DNA from: an uncultured Alphaproteobacteria bacterium
GTDB lineage: Bacteria > Pseudomonadota > Alphaproteobacteria > HIMB59 > GCA-002718135
DNA: 64,000 nucleotides
NCBI GenBank assembly: GCA_902576125.1
Contig: CACGUF010000001.1
Coordinates: forward strand, 248,001-312,000
Direction of reading: 5' to 3'
Shown: positions 1-9,022 of the stretch, in pieces
Numbering within the stretch: the stretch's first letter is position 1
Layout of the letters: each line of letters opens with the position of its first letter
Notes under the pieces: model-generated
Databases searched by the model: none
Seen by the model: only the letters and a program-made list of their open reading frames with translations
What the model was told of the DNA's origin: nothing
Made by a program: the position numbers and the translations under genes

Positions 1-1
1 T

Positions 2-946
2 GGTATAATAACATTTTTTTTATCCCCTATTGCAGATAATTTAACCACAGCTCTAGTTATGTGCTCTGTTTTAATGGCTTGTGGCAAAGGTAACACTAAA
101 TTTATTTCATTAGGCTGTATCAATATTGTAGTCTCTGCTAATGCAGGAGGTGCTTACAGTCCTTTTGGAGATATAACCACCTTAATGGTTTGGCAAGCTG
201 GCATAGTTGAATTTTTTACCTTTTTTAATATTTTTATTCCTTCAGTAATTAATTATATAATTCCTGCATCAATTATGTATTTCTTTATTCCTAAAGACAG
301 TCCTCAAGTAAGTTCTGATAAAGTTTTTATGAAAAGAGGAGGGCGAATGATTATTTTCCTTGGTCTTTTTACAATATTTAGCGCAGTAAATTTTCATAAC
401 ATATTACATTTGCCACCAATGCTTGGTATGATGTTCGGCCTAGGCCTTCTTGGTTTGTATTCTTATTATTTAAAAATAACTTACAATCCAGAAACAGAAG
501 ATAATAAATTTGATTTCTTCAAAAAAATTTCCAGAGCTGAATGGGATACATTACTTTTTTTCTTTGGTGTTATTCTGAGTGTTGGTGGTTTAGGTTTTAT
601 CGGATATCTATCGTTAGTCTCAGAAATATTATATGATGGATTAGGACCAACTATAGCTAACTCGATTGTAGGGGTTTTGTCTGCAATTGTAGATAATATC
701 CCTGTAATGTTTGCAGTCATCACCATGAGACCTGAAATGTCAATTGATCAGTGGTTATTAGTTACACTTACTACAGGAGTGGGTGGGAGTTTATTATCAA
801 TTGGCTCAGCAGCTGGAGTAGCGTTAATGGGTCAAGCCAGAGGTTATTATACTTTCTTTGGCCATTTAAAATGGACTCCTGTTATATTCCTAGGGTATAT
901 CGCTAGTATTTACATTCATGTTTTAATGTCTGGCTTGCCTTGGTGA
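2..946 (+). CDS. nhaD: Na+/H+ antiporter NhaD (3' part, start outside window)
   Basis: This is the C-terminal 314 codons of an NhaD-type sodium/proton antiporter, an inner-membrane protein that exports Na+ in exchange for H+. The reading frame is open to the window edge, so the true start lies upstream. The visible part begins with a conserved ion-transporter segment (SPIADNLTTAL followed by an NIVVSANAGGAYSPFGD stretch), typical of the NhaD/ArsB superfamily, and continues through several hydrophobic helices to a late glycine-rich motif (TGVGGSLLSIGSAAGVALMG). The first ATG inside the window is not a credible start because the conserved motif precedes it. Its last 31 bases overlap the end of the convergent thiP gene. 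NhaD is common in marine bacteria, which fits the presumed seawater habitat. Confidence 0.88.
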   Translation, partial: GIITFFLSPIADNLTTALVMCSVLMACGKGNTKFISLGCINIVVSANAGGAYSPFGDITTLMVWQAGIVEFFTFFNIFIPSVINYIIPASIMYFFIPKDSPQVSSDKVFMKRGGRMIIFLGLFTIFSAVNFHNILHLPPMLGMMFGLGLLGLYSYYLKITYNPETEDNKFDFFKKISRAEWDTLLFFFGVILSVGGLGFIGYLSLVSEILYDGLGPTIANSIVGVLSAIVDNIPVMFAVITMRPEMSIDQWLLVTLTTGVGGSLLSIGSAAGVALMGQARGYYTFFGHLKWTPVIFLGYIASIYIHVLMSGLPW

Positions 947-2505
947 TTTAAATTATCAATTATAAAATAAATAATCATACTTATTAACAAAATCACCCCC
1001 GAAACAAATGAAGCTTCGTTAAATTTATATGATGATATTAGTCTATATAAGTATGAAGGCAAAGTATCGAAACTATCACTTCTAAAAAAAGATATTATAG
1101 TAAAATCTCCAAAAGTTATAACGGTAGAAAATGAAAACACATAAAGGTAATTTTTTTTAAATAAGGGAAAAATTATCATAAAATAATTAATTAAATTTAT
1201 TCGATAAGTTTTTTTATAATCTTGAAATGTTAAAAAGATATTCTTTAAGTTATTAAAAAAAATTAAAATTGCAAATGGTAATAAAAAAATAGCATTTATT
1301 AAAATTACAATAATAAATTTAACAAATTCTATATGAATAATAGGTTGAAAATAAATAAAGTATCCAAGGCTGAAAATAATTGGGGAAATTATGATAATTA
1401 TTGAACTAAGTAAAAATAATGTTTGCTGAACTAATGTATTATTATGATTCACAACTAAAATACCAGAAATTATAAATCCTATAAAACTAACTAATATTCC
1501 AGTAGTAAAAGAAATTATTATTGAGTTTTTAAAGGCTTCAATAAAATTATGGTCTAAAATAATATTTGAAAAATTGCTTTTTAGAGTTTCTAAAAAAATA
1601 AAAAATATTGGAGAAAATAAAAAAATTACAAATAAAAAAATTAAACTAAAGTCTATTAATGTAAGAAAAGTTTTATCTTTATGAGGATGTTTATTTGTTA
1701 AATCTCCTATTTCAAAAAAACTTGAACCTCTAAATTTATAAAAACCAATTGAAATAAAAAAGATACAAATTATAATTTGTATAAAACTCAAAATAATTGC
1801 TTTGTTAAAATTAAGATCAAACAAAGCATATTGATAAATAGCAACTTCCAATGTTGAGCTTCTAGGACCGCCGCCAAGTGCCATTACAATTGCAAAACTC
1901 AAAAAACAAAGCGAGAAGATTATCGAAAAAACTGCAAATAAATTTTGTTTTATAATAGGCATTTCTAATTTCAGAATATTTCCAATAGTATTAATATTTA
2001 ATGAGCTAGAAATCTCATAATATTTGTTTGGAATATTATTTAAATTTTGAAAAAATAATCTTGTTGCAAATGGTGTATTTAGAAGAGCATGAGCAATTAG
2101 AATACCTCTTAATCCGTAAATGCTATCTATGGATATAAAATTATAAAAATTAAAATACGTGTTTAAAAATCCATTGTATCCAAAAATTTTTATAACTGAA
2201 TAGACAATTAAAATTGATGGAATTACAAATGAAAAACCACATAATGAAACAATAATTCTAATAAATTTTAAATTTTTATGACGATTTAAAGATAGAGCAA
2301 AAGGAATTGCTAATGCGCAACTTATTAAAGCAGATAAAAAAGCTTGATATAATGAAAAGAAAATAATTCTTTTTGTATAGTTGTTTCTTAAAAAATTATT
2401 TATCTCAACAAAATCATAACTAATTTTAGAAAAAATACCTAAGAAAGGAAATAACAATATTAAGAAAAAAAAACTTAATACAATATAATTATATGTTCTA
2501 TACAA
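916..2505 (-). CDS. thiP: Thiamine ABC transporter permease ThiP
   Basis: The 529-residue, very hydrophobic protein has two consecutive permease halves of about 250 residues each, the fused architecture of ThiP (usual length about 530). It forms the inner-membrane channel through which thiamine delivered by ThiB passes. An EAA-like loop is visible in the first half around NKYYEISSSLNINTIGN; the second is more degenerate. It starts with TTG five bases after the thiB stop, so both genes should be co-transcribed from the TPP-riboswitch leader. The 3' end overlaps nhaD by 31 bp. No ThiQ ATPase gene follows. FbpB-type iron permeases share the two-half layout, but the ThiB partner and the TPP riboswitch decide for thiamine. 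Confidence 0.9.
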   Translation of the reverse strand: MYRTYNYIVLSFFFLILLFPFLGIFSKISYDFVEINNFLRNNYTKRIIFFSLYQAFLSALISCALAIPFALSLNRHKNLKFIRIIVSLCGFSFVIPSILIVYSVIKIFGYNGFLNTYFNFYNFISIDSIYGLRGILIAHALLNTPFATRLFFQNLNNIPNKYYEISSSLNINTIGNILKLEMPIIKQNLFAVFSIIFSLCFLSFAIVMALGGGPRSSTLEVAIYQYALFDLNFNKAIILSFIQIIICIFFISIGFYKFRGSSFFEIGDLTNKHPHKDKTFLTLIDFSLIFLFVIFLFSPIFFIFLETLKSNFSNIILDHNFIEAFKNSIIISFTTGILVSFIGFIISGILVVNHNNTLVQQTLFLLSSIIIIISPIIFSLGYFIYFQPIIHIEFVKFIIVILINAIFLLPFAILIFFNNLKNIFLTFQDYKKTYRINLINYFMIIFPLFKKNYLYVFSFSTVITFGDFTIISFFRSDSFDTLPSYLYRLISSYKFNEASFVSGVILLISMIIYFIIDNLNHQGKPDIKT

Positions 2506-2510
2506 TTTTG

Positions 2511-3491
2511 TTAAGAAGCATTAAGCCACTCATTTATCCACTCATCTTTATAATCATTTATTTCTTTTGGATTTAATTGCAATGCTTTTGGTATTTCTAA
2601 TTCATTAAATGCATCAGGAAGTTTTATATTTGTTACAGGATACATAATATTTGTAGATGGTATTACTTTTTGAAATTCATCAGAAAGCATAAAATCTAAA
2701 AAAATATTAGCTACTTTTTTATTTTTTGACGATTTTAATATGCCTGCAAATTCAACAGAAAGATAATTTCCTTCTTTAAATATAGATGCTGATATATCAT
2801 AATTTTCTTCAAACATTACATGAGCAGCAGGTGAAGTTGAATAACTTAAAACAATATCTGCTTCTCCCGCCATAAAAAAATTGTAATATGCATCTGTCCA
2901 GCCTTTAGTAACTGATATAATTTTTTTATTCAATTTTGACCAATTCTCTTGAGCATTTTCTCCATAAAGAATTTTCATCCACGTTAAAAGGCCTAAACCA
3001 GGTGTAGAAGTTCTTGGATCCTGAATTACTATTCTTGCATCAGTAATATTTAAAAGCTCATACATGGACTTAGGAGGATTTTTTAACTTTTTGTTATTAT
3101 AAACAAAAGCGAAATAACCATAATTATAGGGAACAAATATTTCACTATTCCATTCTATTGGTAAATTTAACTTTTCATTAATATTCTTCATATTATGAGC
3201 TGTAAAAAGTTCAGAATTTTCAGCTGAATTAAATAAATTCATATCTAAACCTAAAATAATATCAGCTTTTGTATTTGAACCCTCTAATATTACTTTATTT
3301 AAAAGTGTTGCAGCGCTATCAACTGCAATCAATTCTAAATCAACACTGTATTTTTCTTCAAAAGCTTTTTCAATTAATGGTCCAGGACCCCACTCAGAAA
3401 CAAATGAGTCATAAGTATATACTGTTAGTTTTTCTGCTTTGACAGAATAACTAAGAAATAAAATTGAGAATATAATAATTAAGTAATTCAT
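2511..3491 (-). CDS. thiB: Thiamine-binding periplasmic protein ThiB
   Basis: This is the 326-residue solute-binding component of the thiamine/TPP ABC transporter. It opens with a signal peptide (about residues 1-19, ending SVKA before EKLTVYTYDSF). The block YTYDSFVSEWGPGP and the later KADIILGLD are characteristic of ThiB rather than of iron-binding relatives. ATG is preceded by GGAGG with a four-base spacer, and this Shine-Dalgarno lies inside the 3' strand of the TPP riboswitch, so thiamine pyrophosphate binding should hide it. It is the first gene of the thiB-thiP operon. Confidence 0.93.
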   Translation of the reverse strand: MNYLIIIFSILFLSYSVKAEKLTVYTYDSFVSEWGPGPLIEKAFEEKYSVDLELIAVDSAATLLNKVILEGSNTKADIILGLDMNLFNSAENSELFTAHNMKNINEKLNLPIEWNSEIFVPYNYGYFAFVYNNKKLKNPPKSMYELLNITDARIVIQDPRTSTPGLGLLTWMKILYGENAQENWSKLNKKIISVTKGWTDAYYNFFMAGEADIVLSYSTSPAAHVMFEENYDISASIFKEGNYLSVEFAGILKSSKNKKVANIFLDFMLSDEFQKVIPSTNIMYPVTNIKLPDAFNELEIPKALQLNPKEINDYKDEWINEWLNAS

Positions 3492-3495
3492 TTTT

Positions 3496-3558
3496 CCTCC
3501 GCTGGCATTATCCAGATCAGGTTAAAAGGGTATAAATCTCAGCATTTAAGCACCCCTA
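3496..3558 (-). promoter_or_regulatory. TPP (THI-box) riboswitch upstream of thiB
   Basis: Read on the minus strand, the leader carries the conserved blocks of the thiamine pyrophosphate aptamer in order: GGGGUGC, CUGAGA, ACCC, then ACCUGAUCUGGAUAAUGCCAG. The last part runs into GCGGAGG, the thiB ribosome binding site, and the A-run after it can pair with a U-run before the first block to close P1. No terminator hairpin follows, so control is inferred to be translational: ligand binding closes P1 and sequesters GGAGG. Confidence 0.95.
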
Positions 3559-3638
3559 AAAATATTATATGTATAATCATATAAAAATTCAAACTAATTA
3601 ATTGTTTTTCAAGATTTTATGAATATAACGAGATTTCT

Positions 3639-3715
3639 CGGGGAGTAGCGCAGCCTGGTAGCGCACCTGGTTTGGGACCAGGGGGTCGAAGGTTCGAATC
3701 CTTTCTCCCCGACCA
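3639..3715 (+). tRNA. tRNA-Pro (anticodon UGG)
   Basis: A complete cloverleaf is visible: acceptor stem CGGGGAG pairs with CTCCCCG, the anticodon stem CCTGG/CCAGG closes the loop TTTGGGA (anticodon TGG), and the T arm contains GGTTCGAATCC. Discriminator A is followed by an encoded CCA. It lies alone between the riboswitch leader and the ureohydrolase gene. Confidence 0.97.
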
Positions 3716-3782
3716 CTAATTCATCCATTAAATTTAATAGTTATTTATTTTTTTTAATAATTAATGCTATAAATTCTTAAGT

Positions 3783-4736
3783 ATGAAAAATAATTATGAT
3801 CAAGGTAGATTAAATTTACCCTTTGTTGGGATATGTACATTTGGAAAATACCCCTATATAAGTGATTGGGACTCAATTAATGCTGATGTAGCAGTAATGG
3901 GAGCACCTTTTGACTTTGGTAGTCAGTTTCGCACTGGATCAAGAATGGGCCCAAGAGGCATAAGGGAGGCATCAACTCTATTTTCATTTGGTCATGCAGG
4001 AGCATATGATTTTGAAGATGATATTACTTATCTTCCATCAGATTCTACAAAAATAGTCGACATAGGTGATGCAGATATAATTCATACTGATACTATTAAA
4101 AGTCATGCCAATATAAAATTTGGAGTTCAGAAAATCTTATCCGCTAAAGCTATTCCAGTAGTAATGGGTGGAGATCACTCAATTAATATCCCTTGTATTG
4201 ATGCATTCGAAAATGAAGATCCTATTCACGTTATACAAATAGATGCACATTTAGATTTTGTCGATGAAAGACATGGCGTTAGGTATGGGCATGGAAATCC
4301 TATGAGAAGAGCTTCAGAAAAAAAATATGTTTCAGGATTAACACAAATTGGAATTAGGAATGTTTCTTCAACAGCAAAGGATGGATACATAGATGCAATA
4401 GAAAAAGGTTCAAAAATTTTTTCTGTTCGTCATTTGCGTCAAATGGGAATTAATAAAATTTTAAATGAAATACCTAAGAATAAAAGATATTATCTTACTA
4501 TTGATATAGATGCTTTTGATCCCTCAATTGCATCTGGAACAGGGACACCAAGTCATGGAGGTTTTTATTATTATGAAGTACTTGAATTAATTGATGGAAT
4601 TATCAAACAAGGTTCTGTAGTCGGACTTGATTTAGTTGAAGTTGCTCCTGACTATGATTTAACTAATTCTACTTCAACTTTAGCTGCACAGTTATTAATG
4701 AACACCATTGGAAGAATTTTGCATCATAAAAAATAA
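3783..4736 (+). CDS. Agmatinase-like ureohydrolase (arginase/agmatinase family)
   Basis: This 317-residue protein belongs to the binuclear-manganese ureohydrolase family, which hydrolyses guanidino compounds to urea and an amine. All metal-binding blocks are present: GGDHS (129-133), DAHLD (154-158) and DIDAFDPS (241-248), giving ligands H132, D154, H156, D158, D241 and D243. The substrate loop after DAHLD (DERHGVRYGHGNPMRRASE) is not the one I associate with textbook arginase, so agmatinase, guanidinobutyrase or another guanidino-acid hydrolase are all possible. Length is normal for the family. It is followed by the convergent ytoQ after an 18-base gap. The family call is firm; the substrate is inferred. 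Confidence 0.85.
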   Translation: MKNNYDQGRLNLPFVGICTFGKYPYISDWDSINADVAVMGAPFDFGSQFRTGSRMGPRGIREASTLFSFGHAGAYDFEDDITYLPSDSTKIVDIGDADIIHTDTIKSHANIKFGVQKILSAKAIPVVMGGDHSINIPCIDAFENEDPIHVIQIDAHLDFVDERHGVRYGHGNPMRRASEKKYVSGLTQIGIRNVSSTAKDGYIDAIEKGSKIFSVRHLRQMGINKILNEIPKNKRYYLTIDIDAFDPSIASGTGTPSHGGFYYYEVLELIDGIIKQGSVVGLDLVEVAPDYDLTNSTSTLAAQLLMNTIGRILHHKK

Positions 4737-4754
4737 ATTATAATAAAGTTTATT

Positions 4755-5204
4755 TTAAATTTTTGAAGAACAAGTGTAGTTTAATATTTTAATAACTTCG
4801 TCAACATTCTTAACTACTGCTTGTGCTACTGAGTCTATTTCTTTTAATGCATGTTGATTTTCATCACTATGAATAATTATTAGGCTTTTTGACATAGCTG
4901 ATGCATAACCAGCATCAAATGCAGCATTCCATTGTTTATATTTTTCACCAAATCTTACTATTACTATATCAGAACGATCAATTGCATTTTTAGTCCTTAT
5001 GGAGTTTATCTTTGCTGCTTTATGATCATGCCAGAATTTTTTATCTTCATTACCTAATATTTTAATACCTATATCATCAGAGAGATCATGATCAGTTGTA
5101 GGAGATAAAAATTCAATAGGTAAACTCAATTCTTTACATTTGTTAATAATTTCATTTCTCCAATCTGTATGAATCTCTCCTGATAAATAAACTGTAATTT
5201 CCAT
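4755..5204 (-). CDS. ytoQ: YtoQ family protein
   Basis: The 149-residue protein matches the YtoQ family of small bacterial proteins with a Rossmann-like fold related to nucleoside 2-deoxyribosyltransferases. Features seen are the N-terminal VYLSGEIHTDWRNEI block, a central DRSDIVIVRFGEKYKQWN segment and AFDAGYASAMSK. The biochemical role is not established, and a nucleotide-linked activity is only suggested by the fold and by neighbouring purine genes. It is divergent from adenine deaminase, with a 71-base gap that must hold both promoters, and convergent with the ureohydrolase gene. Confidence 0.75.
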   Translation of the reverse strand: MEITVYLSGEIHTDWRNEIINKCKELSLPIEFLSPTTDHDLSDDIGIKILGNEDKKFWHDHKAAKINSIRTKNAIDRSDIVIVRFGEKYKQWNAAFDAGYASAMSKSLIIIHSDENQHALKEIDSVAQAVVKNVDEVIKILNYTCSSKI

Positions 5205-5275
5205 AGACTGTTTATAAATTCTAATAAAATATTGTAAATATTTTAATGTAATAAAGTTTATGATAAGATTTAATT

Positions 5276-7084
5276 GTGATTAATAGATTTTCTGTTCCAC
5301 AATTGTCAGATTGTACAAAAGAATTAGCAAAAGTTGCATCAGGAAAAATTGTTCCTAATTTAATTCTATCAAATGCACGTATATTATCTACTTATACTGA
5401 TAGAATATTAGAGGATAAAGAAATATGGATTTCTAATGGAAGAGTTGCTTGCGTTAGAGATAATAATGATAGCCTAAAAAAATTTAATAAATCAGATTTA
5501 CATATCTATGACGTACAAAAAAATATTTTAGCACCAGGTCTAATTGATCCTCATATGCATATAGAAAGTAGCATGATGACAGGTTGTGCTTATGCTGAAG
5601 CTGCCCTTTTGAATGGAACTACAACAATATTTTGTGACTCTCATGAAATTGGTAATGTAAGTGATGTAGAAGGTATAGAATGGATGCTTGAGGATTGTAG
5701 ACAAGCACCTTTGTCTATATTTCTAACCTTACCAAGCACAATTCCTGCAACTAATGATAAATTAGAGACAGCAGGAGGAAGTCTTAATGCAATTAAAGCT
5801 TCTAAATTATATGATAAATGGCCTGAGATAATTGGCCTAGGTGAAAAAATGGATTTTGTTTCTGTTTGTAATGCAGATGACTTACCTCATTCAATTATAT
5901 CTGAGACACTTAAAAGAAATTTACCTGTAAGTGGCCATGTTTTTGGAAGAGAGTTTGTAGCTGCATATGCAGCAAGTGGTATTACTGATACACACGAAGC
6001 CGAAGAAAAATTATTTACTAACGATCTTCTGGATGCAGGTTTATGGATTTTTTTAAGAGGCGGTAATCCTAAAACACCTTGGAACAGTATAAAAGAAGCA
6101 ATAAAAGTAATTACTGAATTTAAAGCTAGTACAAAAAGAATATGTGTTTGTACTGATGATAGAGATGCTGATGATTTATTTAATTTTGGTTTAGATTGGG
6201 TTGTTCGTCAGGCTAATGCATTAGGAATTAATAAAACAACTGCTTGGTCAATGGGCTCATTACATCCTGCAACTAGATACAATATGGATAGAGACTATGG
6301 AGCTCTTGGACATAGTAGAAGAGCTGATATTATAATGATTGATGATGATCTAGAAATTCACAACACATGGCTGGGAGGTAATTTAGTAGTTGAAAATAAA
6401 AAAATTACAGCTGAATTAGATAATCAGCTAACTAACAAAAGATATAAGTATCCAACTAAAGCATATAATACTGTTCATCTTCCAAAAAATATTAAAATGA
6501 TACCTGATATACCAAAAGAAAAAGATTTTAGAATTAATGTAATTAAAACCCAATTACCAGGTATTGTTACATTTAAGGAACAAATTATCATTGATGAATT
6601 AATTACTGGTTGGTCAACAATTTTGAAAAAGCATAATCTATGTCATTTGTGTGTTATTGAAAGGCATAATAAATCTGGTGATTATGCTCATGGTTTTTTA
6701 AAAGATTTTAATCTTAAACATGGTGCAATTGCAAGTAGTGTAGGTCATGATGCTCATAATATTATTGTTGCTGGAATTGATTTAGAAGATATGAAATTTG
6801 CATTAGATAGAATTAATGAAACTCAAGGTGGAATAGTTATTGTCAAAAACAAAAGCTTAATTGCTGAAGTTAGATTACCTATTGCAGGTTTATTATCTGA
6901 TAAAAAAGCTTCAGAAGTTGCAATAGAAAATATAGAATTTAAAAAAGCATGGTTAGATGCAGGTTGTACTTTGCCATATATGGGTTTCAACTTATTACCT
7001 TTATCAGTTATACCTAATTTTCGAATAACAAATAAAGGTCTTGTTGATGTTAACTCAATGAATTTAGAGCCTTTATTTGAATAA
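5276..7084 (+). CDS. ade: Adenine deaminase
   Basis: Adenine deaminase converts adenine to hypoxanthine and ammonia. The 602-residue protein has the amidohydrolase barrel with metal motif DPHMHIESS (91-99), followed by DSHEIGN (121-127), the GLGEKMDF segment (about 187-194) and a GHVFGREF segment near 220, all in the Ade order, plus the long C-terminal domain of bacterial Ade. The start is a GTG; the nearest upstream ATG is out of frame and closes quickly. It is transcribed away from ytoQ. Together with apt (11901) and mtnP (18786) it places adenine turnover in the window. Paralogous amidohydrolases with other substrates exist, but length and motif order favour adenine. Confidence 0.88.
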   Translation: MINRFSVPQLSDCTKELAKVASGKIVPNLILSNARILSTYTDRILEDKEIWISNGRVACVRDNNDSLKKFNKSDLHIYDVQKNILAPGLIDPHMHIESSMMTGCAYAEAALLNGTTTIFCDSHEIGNVSDVEGIEWMLEDCRQAPLSIFLTLPSTIPATNDKLETAGGSLNAIKASKLYDKWPEIIGLGEKMDFVSVCNADDLPHSIISETLKRNLPVSGHVFGREFVAAYAASGITDTHEAEEKLFTNDLLDAGLWIFLRGGNPKTPWNSIKEAIKVITEFKASTKRICVCTDDRDADDLFNFGLDWVVRQANALGINKTTAWSMGSLHPATRYNMDRDYGALGHSRRADIIMIDDDLEIHNTWLGGNLVVENKKITAELDNQLTNKRYKYPTKAYNTVHLPKNIKMIPDIPKEKDFRINVIKTQLPGIVTFKEQIIIDELITGWSTILKKHNLCHLCVIERHNKSGDYAHGFLKDFNLKHGAIASSVGHDAHNIIVAGIDLEDMKFALDRINETQGGIVIVKNKSLIAEVRLPIAGLLSDKKASEVAIENIEFKKAWLDAGCTLPYMGFNLLPLSVIPNFRITNKGLVDVNSMNLEPLFE

Positions 7085-7159
7085 ATTACTATCAGTATTT
7101 AATAACTATTCCATAAAAAATATATTTGTAATATTTTTGATTTGTTCTAAAAAATAATT

Positions 7160-7858
7160 ATGAAAAAAGTCCTCTACGTATTTCATCAAAAAACTTCTGT
7201 TGCGGGCGATGTAGGAAATAAGTTTAAAGAACGAGGTTTTTCAGAAGAAATTATTTGCCCTCCACTAGGTGAAATATTACCTGAAGATTTAACAAATTAT
7301 TCTGCTATTGTAATTTTTGGTGGACCTATGAGTGTTAATGATGATGATCAATTTATTAAAGATGAAATAAGATGGATGAAAAAAGTTATTGATTCAAAAA
7401 AACCTTTTTTGGGGATCTGTCTTGGAGCTCAAATACTTGCTAAATACTTAGGATGTGATGTTGTAAAAAATAAAAATAATCTAGCAGAAATAGGGTTCTA
7501 TGAAATTGAACCAGTTGGTGAAGGAAACAATATTTTTAAAAATCAAAATATGTTCTATCAATTTCATACAGAAGGTTTTGAAATTCCAAAAAATTGTGAG
7601 CTTTTAGCTCGAGGTGAAATTTTTAAAAACCAAGCATTTAAATATCAAAATTGTTATGCGTTACAGTTTCATCCAGAGGTAAATTTCTTTGTACATTTGA
7701 GATGGCTTTTTTTAGTGTCAATAAAAAAACCAAAAGTGTTATTTCTTAAAGGATCTCAGAATTTATTTTATCAACTTTATTTAAGATTTAAGCATAATAA
7801 ATCAGTTTCAATGTGGTTAGACTCTTTTTTAGATAACTATTTACTTGCTCAAAAATAG
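7160..7858 (+). CDS. Class I glutamine amidotransferase
   Basis: The 232-residue protein is a stand-alone class I (triad) glutamine amidotransferase of the GMP-synthase-like type. The nucleophile elbow GICLGAQ carries C87, and FHPEV near residue 170 supplies H171 and E173. GGPMSVND (about 54-61) is another family block. Such proteins release ammonia from glutamine or act as gamma-glutamyl hydrolases or transferases; the acceptor cannot be read from the sequence. It precedes the sugar-type ABC permeases by 39 bases and could be co-transcribed. It is not GuaA because the ATP-pyrophosphatase domain is absent. Confidence 0.82.
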   Translation: MKKVLYVFHQKTSVAGDVGNKFKERGFSEEIICPPLGEILPEDLTNYSAIVIFGGPMSVNDDDQFIKDEIRWMKKVIDSKKPFLGICLGAQILAKYLGCDVVKNKNNLAEIGFYEIEPVGEGNNIFKNQNMFYQFHTEGFEIPKNCELLARGEIFKNQAFKYQNCYALQFHPEVNFFVHLRWLFLVSIKKPKVLFLKGSQNLFYQLYLRFKHNKSVSMWLDSFLDNYLLAQK

Positions 7859-7897
7859 TAAAATAATCTATAAATATCTGTTGATGGATTAATTATT

Positions 7898-9022
7898 ATG
7901 AGAAAAATTTTCAGTAAATATACAGAACAAATAAACGGGTATCTTTTTATCCTTCCTGCTTTTTTAATTATTAGTTTATTTGGAATATTTCCTGTTTTTT
8001 TTGGAATGTACATGAGCTTACATAAATGGAAAGTTTTCAAAGGACGATTTCTTGGTTTTGAAAATTATCAAAAAATACTGGGTGATATCAGTTCATTTTG
8101 GATATTTATTCTTGGATTACTTATTATGATAGCTTCATATTGGGTCTGGTCTGAATATAAAGATAAAATGAAAAATAGATTTTATTGTTTTGCGATTTCA
8201 TTCTTCATACTTTTAATTAGTCTTTATTTAATCAACACAGGTTGGTCTAATATGATGGAAAATGGTGATGAAGATTTTCTTAACTCTCTGATCTATATAT
8301 TTTATTATTCTTTTTTTGCGATTACTACTGAAGTTGGTTTAGGTCTTTTGATAGCTTTTGCATTATATCAAAACTTAAAAGGAAAGCAGTTTTTTCAAAT
8401 GATACTTTTATTTCCTTATATAACTCCAGCAGTAATGGGTGGTGCAGTTTTTTTTATTATTTTTGGAAAAGCTGAAAATTCAATACTTAACGAGTTCATT
8501 GGATTATTTGGATATGACCCACAATTGTGGTTATTTGACAAAAGAAAAATTACAGAAATATTATTCGGTATAAAAATAGAAGGTTTTTTTGCTGGACCAA
8601 GTTTAGCGTTATTGACTTCTATTTTGTATGGAGTGTGGTCTTACACTGGCTATTATGCAATAATTTTACTAGCTGGACTTTCTATCATCCCTTCAGATTT
8701 ATATGAAGCTGCAAAAGCAGAGGGTGCGTCTAGGTGGCAAACGTTTATTAAAATTACTATCCCTCTTTTAATGCCAATAATATTTTTTTTATTGTTAACA
8801 GGTTTTATTAATTCATTTCAAGCATTTAATCATATTATGGTTATGAAAACTTCATCTGCTGGTGAGACTATGGATGTTGTAACAATAGAAATATTTGATC
8901 ATTTCTGGGATAGAGTAAAGTTTGGATATGCAGCTGCAGAAGGCGTAGTGTTATTTATAATTTTAAATGTTTTAGCAGTTTCTCAATATGTAATTTTTAG
9001 AAAAAGGTTAAACTATGATTAG
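7898..9022 (+). CDS. Carbohydrate ABC transporter permease (MalF/UgpA type)
   Basis: This is an inner-membrane permease of the CUT1 (MalF/UgpA) family. The C-terminal half has the EAA loop (EAAKAEGASRWQTFIKITIP) that contacts an ABC ATPase. At 374 residues it is longer than the usual 290-320, because two additional hydrophobic helices (about residues 66-115) lie between the first transmembrane segment and the core permease domain. It overlaps the second permease gene by 8 bases. The substrate is likely a sugar or glycerol-phosphate-type compound, judged only from family membership and the binding protein downstream. Confidence 0.88.
   Translation: MRKIFSKYTEQINGYLFILPAFLIISLFGIFPVFFGMYMSLHKWKVFKGRFLGFENYQKILGDISSFWIFILGLLIMIASYWVWSEYKDKMKNRFYCFAISFFILLISLYLINTGWSNMMENGDEDFLNSLIYIFYYSFFAITTEVGLGLLIAFALYQNLKGKQFFQMILLFPYITPAVMGGAVFFIIFGKAENSILNEFIGLFGYDPQLWLFDKRKITEILFGIKIEGFFAGPSLALLTSILYGVWSYTGYYAIILLAGLSIIPSDLYEAAKAEGASRWQTFIKITIPLLMPIIFFLLLTGFINSFQAFNHIMVMKTSSAGETMDVVTIEIFDHFWDRVKFGYAAAEGVVLFIILNVLAVSQYVIFRKRLNYD

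Noticed and set aside
481..726. Minus-strand open frame inside nhaD
   Set aside because: Antisense to conserved NhaD motifs, no recognisable protein features.
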